From CAXMMR01 sp963692975 (GTDB lineage Bacteria; Pseudomonadota; Alphaproteobacteria; Acetobacterales; Acetobacteraceae), in contig CAXMMR010000010.1 in assembly GCA_963692975.2 (NCBI GenBank), forward strand, positions 1 through 64,000: a DNA stretch of 64,000 nt. Direction: 5' to 3'. Made by a program: the position numbers and the translations under genes. Shown here piece by piece: positions 1 to 8,205 of this stretch. The notes under the pieces were generated by a model. It had not been told where the DNA came from and did not search any database. It saw only the letters and a list, made by a program, of their open reading frames with translations. Every line of letters begins with the position of its first letter. Position 1 is the stretch's first letter.

Positions 1-117
1 GGTTCTTTTTCGAAAAAACCAAAAAACTTTTGCCCGATGGGAGGACGGCTCGCGCCGGTGTGCCTCTTTTCGGATAGAAGTTTTTTGCTTCTTCTTTTCA
101 AAAAAAAAGGCTTTCTT
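1..117. repeat. Family A palindromic element, copy A1
   Basis: The left arm is a GGTTC-type T/A hairpin followed by an AAAAAACTTTT box. After a variable spacer come the inverted box (AGAAGTTTTTT) and a GCTTC-type hairpin. The left edge may be cut by the window. The copy ends about 15 bases before the amidohydrolase start codon. Confidence 0.85.
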
Positions 118-131
118 CCTGAGGAGCCCTC

Positions 132-1307
132 ATGCCGATCATCAACCGCATCGCCGCGTTCCATGACGAGATGACCGCCTGGCGGCGCGACCTGCATGCG
201 CATCCCGAGATCGGGCTGCTCGAGCATCGCACCAGCGCGTTGATCGCCGAGAGGCTGCGGGGCTTCGGCGTCGACGAGGTGATCACCGGGCTTGCCGGCA
301 CCGGCGTTGTCGGCGTGATCCGGGGGCGCCGGGAGGGCGCGGCGATCGGGTTGCGGGCCGACATCGACGCGTTGCCGATCGAGGAGGCGACCGGCGCGGC
401 CTACGCCTCCGGCACGCCGGGGGTGATGCATGCCTGCGGCCATGACGGCCACACCGCGATGCTGCTCGGCGCGGCGCGGCATCTGGCGGAGACGCGGGGC
501 TTCGCCGGCACCGTCTACGTGATCTTCCAGCCGGCCGAGGAGAATGCCGGCGGCGCGCGGATCATGATCGAGGACGGCTTGTTCGAGCGCTGCCCGATGA
601 GCCACGTGTTCGGGCTGCATAACTGGCCGAGCCTGCCGGCCGGCACCATCGCCTGGCGCGAGGGGCCGGTGATGGCGGCGGTGGGCGTGATCGACATCAC
701 GATCACTGGCCGCGGCGCTCATGGCGCCAAGCCGCAGGAGGGGGTGGACCCGATCCTGGCCGCCGCCCACGTCGTCACCGCGCTGCAGTCGCTGGTCTCG
801 CGCGGCCTCGACCCGATGCAGTCCGGCGTGGTGACGATCGGCGCCATCCATGCCGGGGTGGCGGAGAACGTGATCCCGGAGAGTGTGGCGATGCGCGGCA
901 CCGCACGGTGGTTCGCGCCGGAGGTCGGCGACGGCCTGGAGGCGGGGGTGCGGCGGATCGCCACGGGTGTGGCCGCCGGGCTCGGCGCCAGTGCGGACGT
1001 GCGGTTCGAGCGCACCTACCCGATCACGGTGAACGAGGCGGCGTCGACGGGGCTGGCGCGGCGGGCGGCGGCGGGCGTGGTCGGTGAAAGGCGGGTGATC
1101 GAGCTGGCGGCGCCGAGCATGGGGGCGGAGGATTTCGCCTACATGCTGCAGCGCTGCCCGGGCAGCTACGTCATGCTCGGCTCCGGGCGGAGCGACCACG
1201 ACCCGGGGCTGCACCACCCGGGCTTTGACTTCAACGACGAGGTGCTGCCGGTCGGTGCGTCCTACTGGGCGGGACTGGTCGAGACGCTGCTCGGGGAGTG
1301 CGCGTGA
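132..1307 (+). CDS. M20 family metallopeptidase / amidohydrolase (hippurate or IAA-amino acid hydrolase type)
   Basis: A 391-residue zinc-dependent amidohydrolase of the M20D group, which removes the acyl group from N-acyl amino acids such as hippurate. The metal-binding motif HACGHDGH starts at about residue 98 and the catalytic glutamates lie in QPAEENAGG at about residue 133. The C-terminal metal histidine is in the GLHHPGFDFND stretch near residue 360. Length is normal for the family. The ATG has a GAGGAG ribosome-binding site a few bases upstream, just after repeat A1. The substrate cannot be told from sequence, and no operon partner is visible. Confidence 0.9.
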   Translation: MPIINRIAAFHDEMTAWRRDLHAHPEIGLLEHRTSALIAERLRGFGVDEVITGLAGTGVVGVIRGRREGAAIGLRADIDALPIEEATGAAYASGTPGVMHACGHDGHTAMLLGAARHLAETRGFAGTVYVIFQPAEENAGGARIMIEDGLFERCPMSHVFGLHNWPSLPAGTIAWREGPVMAAVGVIDITITGRGAHGAKPQEGVDPILAAAHVVTALQSLVSRGLDPMQSGVVTIGAIHAGVAENVIPESVAMRGTARWFAPEVGDGLEAGVRRIATGVAAGLGASADVRFERTYPITVNEAASTGLARRAAAGVVGERRVIELAAPSMGAEDFAYMLQRCPGSYVMLGSGRSDHDPGLHHPGFDFNDEVLPVGASYWAGLVETLLGECA

Positions 1308-1441
1308 AAACTCGCCCTGGCGTCCATCTGGCGTCCGCCTTCTGCGCGCCGGTGCTCACGGTCCTCAAGGCTCACTCACCAAGCCAAGTTTGACGTGCAC
1401 TCTGAGGCGAAAGCAGCCCTTGGCGGTGCTGCGGCGCGCCG

Positions 1442-2338
1442 TCAGGGCTTGTCGACGGAGGCGGCGTAGATCTCGGTGACGGCCTGTTCGAGGGCGGCGT
1501 TGAAGTCGGCGTCGGTCATCGCGTGCTGCAGGTCCTCGAGCAAAGCGCGGGAAAAGCTGCCGATCATGGCGTGATTTTTCGCGAGCCTTGCGCAGGCCTC
1601 GTGACGGTCATAGCCGCCGGAGAGCGCGACGACGCGGGCGACGCGCGGGTGCTCGATGAGCGGCAGGTAGAAGTCCGGCTGCTCCGGGATCGTCAGCTTG
1701 AGCATGACCTGGCGGCTTTCGGGCAGGGCGTCGAGGCCGCGGACGAGCTCGGCCCGGAGCAGCGCCTCGGCGGCCTGCTTGTCGGGGCTCTTGATTAAAA
1801 CCTCGGGCTCGAGGATCGGCATCAGGTCGTGGGCGGCGATCTGGTCGGCAACCTCGAATTGCTGGCGGACGATGGCGGCGATCCCGGCCTCGTCGGGCAG
1901 GCGGATGGTGGAGCGCATCTTGGTGCCGGCGACGCCGAGGCGGGCGGCGCGCTCGAGCAGCGCGTCGAGCTCGGGCATGGGCTTCATCAGGCTGACGCCG
2001 TCGCTCTCCGTCTGCAGGCCCTTATCGACCTTGACCAGCGGTACGACGCCGCGCTCCTCCCACAAATAGGACGGGACAGGGCGGCCGGCGGCCTGGCCGT
2101 CCATCGTCTGCTCGAACAGGATGGTGGCGATGACGCGCCGGCCGGTGAAGGCGGGCGCCGTGATGACCCGCAGCCGCATCTCGTGCATGAGGCGGAACAT
2201 CTCGGCCTCGCCGCTATAGGCGCTCTCGGGGATGCCGTAGAGCTTCAGCGCGCCCGGGGTGGAGCCGCCGCTCTGATCGAGGGCAGCGATGAAGCCGGGG
2301 TTGCTCGCGACCTGGGCCATCATCTTCGCGTCAGCCAT
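1442..2338 (-). CDS. fda: Class I fructose-bisphosphate aldolase
   Basis: A 298-residue Schiff-base aldolase that cleaves fructose 1,6-bisphosphate to dihydroxyacetone phosphate and glyceraldehyde 3-phosphate. The N-terminus carries FIAALDQSGGSTPGAL (about residues 16-31). Lysine 103 lies in VPLVKVDKG, EPEVLI is at about 178, and the probable Schiff-base lysine is K214 in VMLKLTIPE. It is the short, bacterial class I form. The gene stands alone and ends 134 bases from the convergent amidohydrolase gene; that gap holds no recognisable feature. Confidence 0.93.
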   Translation of the reverse strand: MADAKMMAQVASNPGFIAALDQSGGSTPGALKLYGIPESAYSGEAEMFRLMHEMRLRVITAPAFTGRRVIATILFEQTMDGQAAGRPVPSYLWEERGVVPLVKVDKGLQTESDGVSLMKPMPELDALLERAARLGVAGTKMRSTIRLPDEAGIAAIVRQQFEVADQIAAHDLMPILEPEVLIKSPDKQAAEALLRAELVRGLDALPESRQVMLKLTIPEQPDFYLPLIEHPRVARVVALSGGYDRHEACARLAKNHAMIGSFSRALLEDLQHAMTDADFNAALEQAVTEIYAASVDKP

Positions 2339-2435
2339 GGAACCTCACCTTCACTGCCAATCGTCGGCCAAACCCGCCGCGCCAGCTTGCGGTATGCGGC
2401 AACGCGCGGCAACTCGTCCGGCCGCGGGCATGCTG

Positions 2436-3211
2436 TCAGCGACGTGCGAACCGCCCCGGCTCGCGGGCGGCGACGGCGCGCAGGCCCTCGCGGAAATCTT
2501 CCGTCCGCATCAGCCGGGTCTGCTCGGCGAGCTCGTGGATAGTGGCGTCGCGGACCGCCTGGCAGAGGCCCTGGCGCAACGTGGCGCGGGTGGCCTCGAC
2601 CGCCAGCGGAGCGTTCTCGGCCAGCTCGCGGCCGAGGCAGAGGGCGCGGCCGCGCAGCGCGTCGGCGGGCACGACCTCGTCCGCCAGGCCCCAGGCGAGC
2701 GCCTCCTCGGCCTTGATGCGGCGCCCGGTCTGCAGCATCAGCGCGGCGCGTTGCAGGCCGACGATGCGGGGCAGGGTGTGGGTGATGCCGAAGCCGGCGT
2801 GAAAGCCGAGCTTGACGAAGTTGGCGGCGAAGCGCGCCTCGGCCGCGGCGATGCGGAAGTCGGCGACTAGAGCGAGGCCCAGCCCGGCGCCGATGGCGGC
2901 GCCCTGCACCGCGACGACGATCGGCTTGCGGGTCGCGAACAGGCGCACGGCCTGGTCGTAGAGCGGGTTGACCGTCGAGCCTGCCGCGCGCTCCAGGCCC
3001 GCCGGGCCGGAGAGGTCGGCGCCGCCGCAGAACACCCGGCCTTCGCTGGCCAGCACGAGGGCGCGGCAGGCAACGTCCGCGTCCAGCGCCTCGAGCGCGT
3101 CGGCGATGGCGCGGATGAGGGCGACGCTGACGTGGTTGTTGGCGGCTTATCGATCACCACCAGGCCGACAGGGCCGTCGCTGGCGACCGTCACGCCTTCG
3201 GGGGCGCTCAC
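2436..3211 (-). pseudogene. Enoyl-CoA hydratase/isomerase family, frameshifted
   Basis: A crotonase-fold protein of about 258 codons split between two frames. The first 24 residues (MSAPEGVTV... to VIDKPP) are read from a GTG at 3211. The rest (NNHVSVALIRAIADALEALD..., then FCGGADLSG and the oxyanion-hole region GAAIGAGLGLALVADFRIA) continues in another frame after an apparent one-base loss near 3139. The GTG overlaps the stop of the dehydrogenase remnant upstream (GTGA), so the genes once formed an operon. One frameshift alone could be a sequencing error, but the two upstream genes also carry large deletions. Confidence 0.85.
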
Positions 3212-3985
3212 CGGCGGGTGCCCAGCAGCTGGCGGGCGACGACCCAGCGATGCACCTCGGTCGGGCCGTCATAGATGCGCATGGTGCGCAGGCGGGCGGC
3301 CATCAGCTGCAGCGGCATCTCGCGGGTCATGCCCATGGCGCCGAAGGCCTGCATGGCGTGGTCGACCACCTCCCAGGCCATTTCGGTCGCAAAAGCCTTG
3401 ATCATCGAGATTTCGAGCCGCACGTCGCGGCCGCTATCGAGCTTCCAGGCGCAGTCACTAGGTCATCAGCCGGGCGGCGTGGATGCGGGTGGCGGCGTCG
3501 GCAACCCAGCCCTGCACGACGCCGCGCTCGGCGAGCGGCATGCCGAAGGTCGTGCGCTGGGGGAGGAACTCGACCATCATGTCGAGCGCGCGCTGCGCCA
3601 TGCCGATCGACCAGGAGGCCATCTCGATCCGCCTTGTGCCGAGCCGGAGCTGTATCAGGGCGAAGCCGCCGCCCTCCTGGCCGAGCAGCTTCCAGCCCGG
3701 GACGCGGCAATCCTCGAGCGCGATCTCGCAGGTGGCGGCGCCGCCGATCATCGGGATGCGGCGCAGCACGTTGAAGCCGGCGTGCGCTGATCCACCAGGA
3801 CGGCGGAGGCGCCGTGGCGGGCGCCGCGCTCGCGGTCGGTCACCGCCATGACGATGGTGAAGTCGGCCTCATCGGCGCGGCTGATCCAGATCTTGCGGCC
3901 GTTCAGCACCCAGTCCTCGCCGTCGCGCACGGCGCGGGTGGTCATGCCGGCGGGGTCGGAGCCGGCGCCCGGCCGGCGGGCGCAG
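3208..3985 (-). pseudogene. Acyl-CoA dehydrogenase remnant, N-terminal domain deleted and several frameshifts
   Basis: Pieces of a flavin-dependent acyl-CoA dehydrogenase lie in order but in different frames. GAGSDPAGMTTRAVRDGEDW and WVLNGRKIWISRADEADFT (beta-domain) start near 3975. LRRIPMIGGAATCEIALEDC continues after a shift near 3790. MIKAFATEMAWEVVDHAMQ and MRIYDGPTEVHRW (C-terminal helical domain) follow stop codons near 3461. The first 120 or so residues are absent: the sequence before GAGSDPAG is instead the C-terminus of the neighbouring CoA-transferase. This is best read as a deletion that joined the two genes, followed by further decay. Confidence 0.88.
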
Positions 3986-4876
3986 CGTGTTGTAGGCGCC
4001 GGCGTCGGGGTGCTCGTAGCGCTCGAACAGGCCGACGGCGGCGAGGTGAGGGTCGGCCTGCAGGTCGTCTAGCCGGTTCATCGGCACTGCGCGGCGCTAT
4101 AGGGCAGGAGGCCGATATGGCCGTCCCGGGTCGGGCAGGGCCGGCGGTGGGCGGTGGCGACGCGCGGGTAGGCCCACTGGCCGGTCGGCGGCTCGAAGAC
4201 GTGGCCGAAGAAGTGCTCGGCCAGGTTGAAGCTCGTCACGCATTCCGGCATCGGCACCTCGACGAACTGGCCTTGCCCGGTGCGCTGGCGGTGGAACAGG
4301 GCGGCCAGGATCGCCTGACCCATGAACAGGCCGGACACCCTGTCGGCGAGCAGCGTCGGCAGAGAGCGCGGCTCGGGCGAGCCGTCGGTGCGCGGCAGCA
4401 GGTCGGCAAGGCCGCAGGCGGCCTCGCAGCGTAAGGGCCGTGCGAGCCGTAGCCGGTGCCGTGCGCATAACTCATGTCCGGGCGCAGCGAGCGGATCGAG
4501 GCGTAGTCGAAGCCGATGCGCTGTAGGCCGTCCTGGCGCACCGTCGCCGCGAACACCTGGTAATGCGGGATCAGCGCGCGCAAGGCTTCGGCGTCCTGCG
4601 GCTCGCGCAGGTCGAGCAGCACCGAGCGCTTGTTGCGGTTCACCATCATGCCGATCGGTCCGAGGTCGTGCGCCGAAGCATTCGGCGGCCGGCCCAGCGC
4701 ATGATATCGTCGCCGCTGCCGCGCCGGCCACCGGGGAACTCGACCTTGATGACGTCGGCCCCGAGATCGCCGAGGAGATGGGGGGCATAGGCGCCGAACA
4801 CGACGCCGGTCATGTCGCGCACGCGCATGCCGCGTAGCGGTCCCGTCGCCGTCGGCGCCAGTTCCGATGGTCTCAC
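3975..4876 (-). pseudogene. CaiB/BaiF family CoA-transferase remnant with frameshifts and an internal deletion
   Basis: A family III CoA-transferase begins at 4876 with RDMTGVVFGAYAPHLLGDLG and ADVIKVEFPGG. It shifts frame near 4680 (to NRNKRSVLLDLREPQDAEAL) and again near 4435 (to ACGLADLLPRTDGS, SGLFMGQAILAALFHRQR and GQFVEVPMPECVTSFNLAEH). At about 4080 the reading jumps from DGHIGLLPYSAAQ straight to MNRLDDLQADPHLAAVG and LFERYEHP, which in intact homologues is the C-terminal region. Roughly 65-70 codons seem to be missing there. The end is joined to acyl-CoA dehydrogenase sequence near 3975. The intact operon may have resembled carnitine/acyl-CoA clusters (caiB-caiA-caiD type). Confidence 0.87.
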
Positions 4877-4992
4877 TCACTTCCTCCGTCGGCCGCCACG
4901 CGAGCGAGACTGCGCTTGCGAGGGGGCCTGAGGGTAGGGAGGTCAGTGCATTTTCAGGCTTGCGGCACAGGCGTGCCGGCCGTTCGTGTCTG

Positions 4993-5955
4993 TCAAGAGA
5001 GGCTCTTCTTGATCATCTGTCGCATCGTGTAGCTGCCGAGCGTCAGCAGGCCGGCGGCGAGCGTCAGCATCCGCCTGCCGCTAGGATCGAAGATGAGCAC
5101 TCCCATGTAGGCCGGGTTCACGAGGTAGAGCAGCACGCCCATGACGGGCGGCAGCCCCATCAGGACCATCGCGCTGGTCCTCGCCTCGGCGGCCAGCGCC
5201 TTGCCGCGCGACTTCGCGGCCACGCGCTTCCTGATCGTGTCGGCAAGGCCCTCAAGCGTCTCGCTCAGCGCGCCGCCGGTCTGGCTCTGCAGCGCCAGCG
5301 CGGTGGCGAAGAAGCGGTATTCCGGCAGGCCGCTGCGCTCGGCCAGGTCACGCAGGCTGCGGTCGATCGGCGTGCCGATCGCGATCTCGTTGGCGACCCT
5401 GACGAACTCCCCCGCCGTCGGGTTTTCCGCCTCGCGCCCGACGATCCTGACCGCCTCGCTGACCGGAATGCCGACGCGAACGGAGCGCACGATCATCGAC
5501 AAGGCGTCCGGAAATTGCTTGTAGAGCACGTTTGCCAGCCGGCGATCGCTCGTCTTGAAGAACAGCCTGCAGGCGAACACCCAGGCGGCTGCGCCGACCG
5601 GCCATGCCAGCACGCCGACGTAGCTGGACGCGATGCGTTCGGCCAGGAAGGCGGGGAAGATGCCGCCGGCGACAACGATGTACCAGGCGACCGGATGATG
5701 GTCCTTGCGGGCGGCGTTGTAGCCCGCGATGGCGGCGAGGCGCTGCGTCAAGGTGCCGGAGGGCAGGCGCACGCCGAGCCGCAGCTGAAGGTTGGTGGGC
5801 GCCTCGGCCCTGAGATGGGGCGTGAGCATGCTTGCAAGCCGGGTATTGAACCGCTTCTCGCGGCGCTGCGCAGCCATCAGAACGACCGTGGACATGACGA
5901 AGCCGGCGAAGGTGGCGCACGAGCCGAAAAACAACAGCTGCATGTGCGAACTCAT
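4993..5955 (-). CDS. Type II secretion system F family protein, TadB-like
   Basis: A 320-residue integral membrane protein of the GspF/TadB family, the inner-membrane platform of Tad (Flp) pili. It has an N-terminal membrane segment (residues 5-28), a membrane pair around residues 90-130, the characteristic T2SSF segment (FPDALSMIVRSVRVGIPVSE, then QSQTGGALSETLEGLADTIR at about residues 150-250) and two C-terminal membrane helices. No other tad or flp gene lies in the window. It is divergent from the sugar ABC operon and ends next to the decayed acyl-CoA operon. TadC is an alternative name, but the TadB-like length and topology fit better. Confidence 0.8.
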   Translation of the reverse strand: MSSHMQLLFFGSCATFAGFVMSTVVLMAAQRREKRFNTRLASMLTPHLRAEAPTNLQLRLGVRLPSGTLTQRLAAIAGYNAARKDHHPVAWYIVVAGGIFPAFLAERIASSYVGVLAWPVGAAAWVFACRLFFKTSDRRLANVLYKQFPDALSMIVRSVRVGIPVSEAVRIVGREAENPTAGEFVRVANEIAIGTPIDRSLRDLAERSGLPEYRFFATALALQSQTGGALSETLEGLADTIRKRVAAKSRGKALAAEARTSAMVLMGLPPVMGVLLYLVNPAYMGVLIFDPSGRRMLTLAAGLLTLGSYTMRQMIKKSLS

Positions 5956-6200
5956 GGTATTGCCCTACTGATCATCGTGACGTCGTGCATGCTGCTGCCC
6001 CGCCGCGCTCGGGGCGGCCGGCCCAGCATACGGGGTCGCCGTTAATCCGAGGTTAATCGGGCGCTGCGTCGGGTGTGCGCAGTGCGGCAGGCAGGCTGCG
6101 GCTCGGCCGGCAGCGGCACGGCTGCACCGCTTGACGGTCTGCCGGCCCGGCACGATGGTTAAGACAAGAATAATGCGGGGATGTTGCCGGTGACAGGCGC

Positions 6201-7169
6201 ATGAGCCGAAACCTGAACCAGGAACGGATCGTGCTCGCGATCACCATCCTGCTGTTCGCGTTCTTCGCCCTCACTCTGCCCGGATTTCTGACGGTCCAGA
6301 ACGTGTTGACGCTGCTGCGCAGCGTGTCGGTGCTCGGCATTCTCGGCGTCGGCATGGCGATCGTCGTCGTCGGGCGAGGCATCGACCTTGCGATCGTTGC
6401 GATCATGGCGGTCTCGGTCGCGCTGACGCTTGATCAGTCGGCGCATGGCGTGCCGCTTGGGCTTGCCACGCTGATGGGCTTCGGGTTCGCTGTCGGCTGC
6501 GGCGTCGTCTCGGGCCTGCTGATCGCCTATGCGGAGGTGCCGGCGATCTTCGCCACATTGGCGATGGCGGCGATCATTGCCGGGTTCGGGCAGTCCCGGC
6601 TGCTCAGCCTGAGCGAGATCTACGTGACGCCCGCGAGCGAGCCGCTCGGCTGGATCGGCACCGGGCGGGTGCTTGGCGTGCCCTCGCCGGTGCTGATCCT
6701 GGCGGCGGTGGCGCTGGCGGGCTTCGTGCTGCTGCGGGCGACCAAGCTCGGGCGCTTCATCTATGCGATCGGCGACAATCCGCGCGCCGCGCACGTGACC
6801 GGCGTGCCGGTGCGTCCGATCATCGTGCTGCAGTTTGCGCTCTCGGCGATCACCGCGTTTCTGGCCGGCCTGATCACCGCCACCTCGGTGAGCAGCATGA
6901 ACACCCGGATCGTCGATTCCACGCTGATCTACGACATCATCCTGGTGGTGGTGATCGGCGGCATCGGCCTGTCCGGCGGCAAGGGCGGGATACGCAACGT
7001 GATCGTCGGCACCTTGCTGATCGGCGTGCTGCAGAACGGCATGACCATCCTCGACACGCCGTATGACGAGCAGAGCATCATCAAGAGCGTGATCCTGCTG
7101 TTCGCGATCGTCGCCGATTCGATTGTCAACCCGCGCGACGAGCAGACGGCGCAGCAGGGAGACATCTGA
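6201..7169 (+). CDS. Sugar-type ABC transporter permease (RbsC/BPD_transp_2 family)
   Basis: A 322-residue membrane protein with about eight to ten hydrophobic segments and the family signatures VLGILGVGMAIVVVGRGIDL, GDNPRAAHVTGVPV (about residue 190) and the C-terminal VVIGGIGLSGGKGG. It is one of two permeases in this operon and is expected to pair with the permease domain of the gene at 8206. The start lies 245 bases from the divergent tadB-like gene. A TTGACG hexamer at 6131 could be a -35 box, but its -10 partner is poor. The substrate is unknown. Confidence 0.9.
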   Translation: MSRNLNQERIVLAITILLFAFFALTLPGFLTVQNVLTLLRSVSVLGILGVGMAIVVVGRGIDLAIVAIMAVSVALTLDQSAHGVPLGLATLMGFGFAVGCGVVSGLLIAYAEVPAIFATLAMAAIIAGFGQSRLLSLSEIYVTPASEPLGWIGTGRVLGVPSPVLILAAVALAGFVLLRATKLGRFIYAIGDNPRAAHVTGVPVRPIIVLQFALSAITAFLAGLITATSVSSMNTRIVDSTLIYDIILVVVIGGIGLSGGKGGIRNVIVGTLLIGVLQNGMTILDTPYDEQSIIKSVILLFAIVADSIVNPRDEQTAQQGDI

Positions 7170-7213
7170 CCACCGGCGGCCTATAATGATAACAAAACGA
7201 TTGGGAGCGCGCC

Positions 7214-8200
7214 ATGAGACTTCGGCATTTTTTGACCGCGCTTGCCGCTTTCGGGCTCACGCTCGCGGCGGCGAGTGCGCAGACCGCCGACCAGTACAAG
7301 GGCAAGACGGTCGCCTTTGTGCCGGTCGCGCTGGGCTACGACCTCGAGGACGGCTGGAGCGCCATCCTCAAGCACCAGGCCGACAAGCTCGGCTACACCT
7401 ACGAGGTGCGCAATCCGAACCTCAACAGCGACGTCGGCGCGCAGGCGATCAGCCAGCTGATCACCGAGAAGCCGACCGTGCTGGTGATCCAGAACCCCGA
7501 CGTGCAGGTCTACTCGCGGCTGATCAAGAAGGCCGAGAAGGCGGGCATCCACGTCATCCAGATCAACATGAAGAGCGTCGCGCCCAGCGACTACTTCGTC
7601 GGCGCGGACTACGTGCAGCTCGGCCAGCAGGCGGCCGACATGATGGTGCAGAAATGCGGCGCGGGCAGCGGCAAGTCCGGCAAGATCGCGATCGTGCAGG
7701 GTGTGCTGACGGCGGCGGCCAGCGTGCTGCAGATGCAGGGGATCGATGCGGTGCTGAGCAAGCATCCGGACATCAAGGTGGTCAGCAACCAGGCCGCCGA
7801 TTGGGACAGCAGCAAGGCGCGCGCGATCATGCAGACGGTGGTGCAGCAGAACCCTGATCTGTGCGGCGTCGTCGGGTTCTGGGACTCGATGGACGTCGGC
7901 ACCGGCTCGGCGATCCGCGAGGCGGGCAAGGCCGCCCAGGTGTTCCTGGTGACCTCGGGCGGCGGCAGCGACACCGCCTGCACCAACATCGACAACGGCA
8001 CGTTCGGCGCCGAGCTGAGCTACGACGTGCCGCGCCAGGGCTCCGACATGAACAAGGACATCCTCGCCGCGATGACCGCCGGGCCGGCGCCGGACGCCGA
8101 CAAGGTCACGCAGATCACGCCGCTCAAGGTGCTGAGCAAGGAGACGATCGGCACCACCGGGTGCTGGACGCTCAAGCAGCTGCAGGCGGCGGCCGGGTAG
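7214..8200 (+). CDS. Sugar-type ABC transporter periplasmic substrate-binding protein
   Basis: A 328-residue protein with a clear Sec signal peptide (basic MRLRHF, hydrophobic stretch, cleavage probably after ASA near residue 22). A periplasmic-binding type 1 fold follows (KGKTVAFVPVALGYDLEDGW, then ISQLITEKPTVLVIQNPDV, then NQAADWDSSKARAIMQTVVQ). It resembles RbsB-like proteins and should deliver ligand to the permease pair encoded on either side. GGGAG lies 9 bases before the ATG. The four cysteines in the mature half (for example VQKCGAG and DLCGVVGF) are more than usual for this family. Confidence 0.92.
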   Translation: MRLRHFLTALAAFGLTLAAASAQTADQYKGKTVAFVPVALGYDLEDGWSAILKHQADKLGYTYEVRNPNLNSDVGAQAISQLITEKPTVLVIQNPDVQVYSRLIKKAEKAGIHVIQINMKSVAPSDYFVGADYVQLGQQAADMMVQKCGAGSGKSGKIAIVQGVLTAAASVLQMQGIDAVLSKHPDIKVVSNQAADWDSSKARAIMQTVVQQNPDLCGVVGFWDSMDVGTGSAIREAGKAAQVFLVTSGGGSDTACTNIDNGTFGAELSYDVPRQGSDMNKDILAAMTAGPAPDADKVTQITPLKVLSKETIGTTGCWTLKQLQAAAG

Positions 8201-8205
8201 CGCCC

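Noticed and set aside
4867..6045. 392-codon plus-strand frame opposite the tadB-like gene
   Set aside because: It is antisense to a gene with clear T2SSF motifs and membrane segments, and has no recognisable domain.
6125..6165. Promoter for the sugar ABC operon (TTGACG at 6131)
   Set aside because: The -35 hexamer is good, but at 16-18 bases spacing only GATGGT or GTTAAG is available as -10, too weak to claim.
7861..8205. Upstream extension of the permease-propeller fusion frame
   Set aside because: It is an out-of-frame reading of the substrate-binding protein gene. The real start is ATG 8206.
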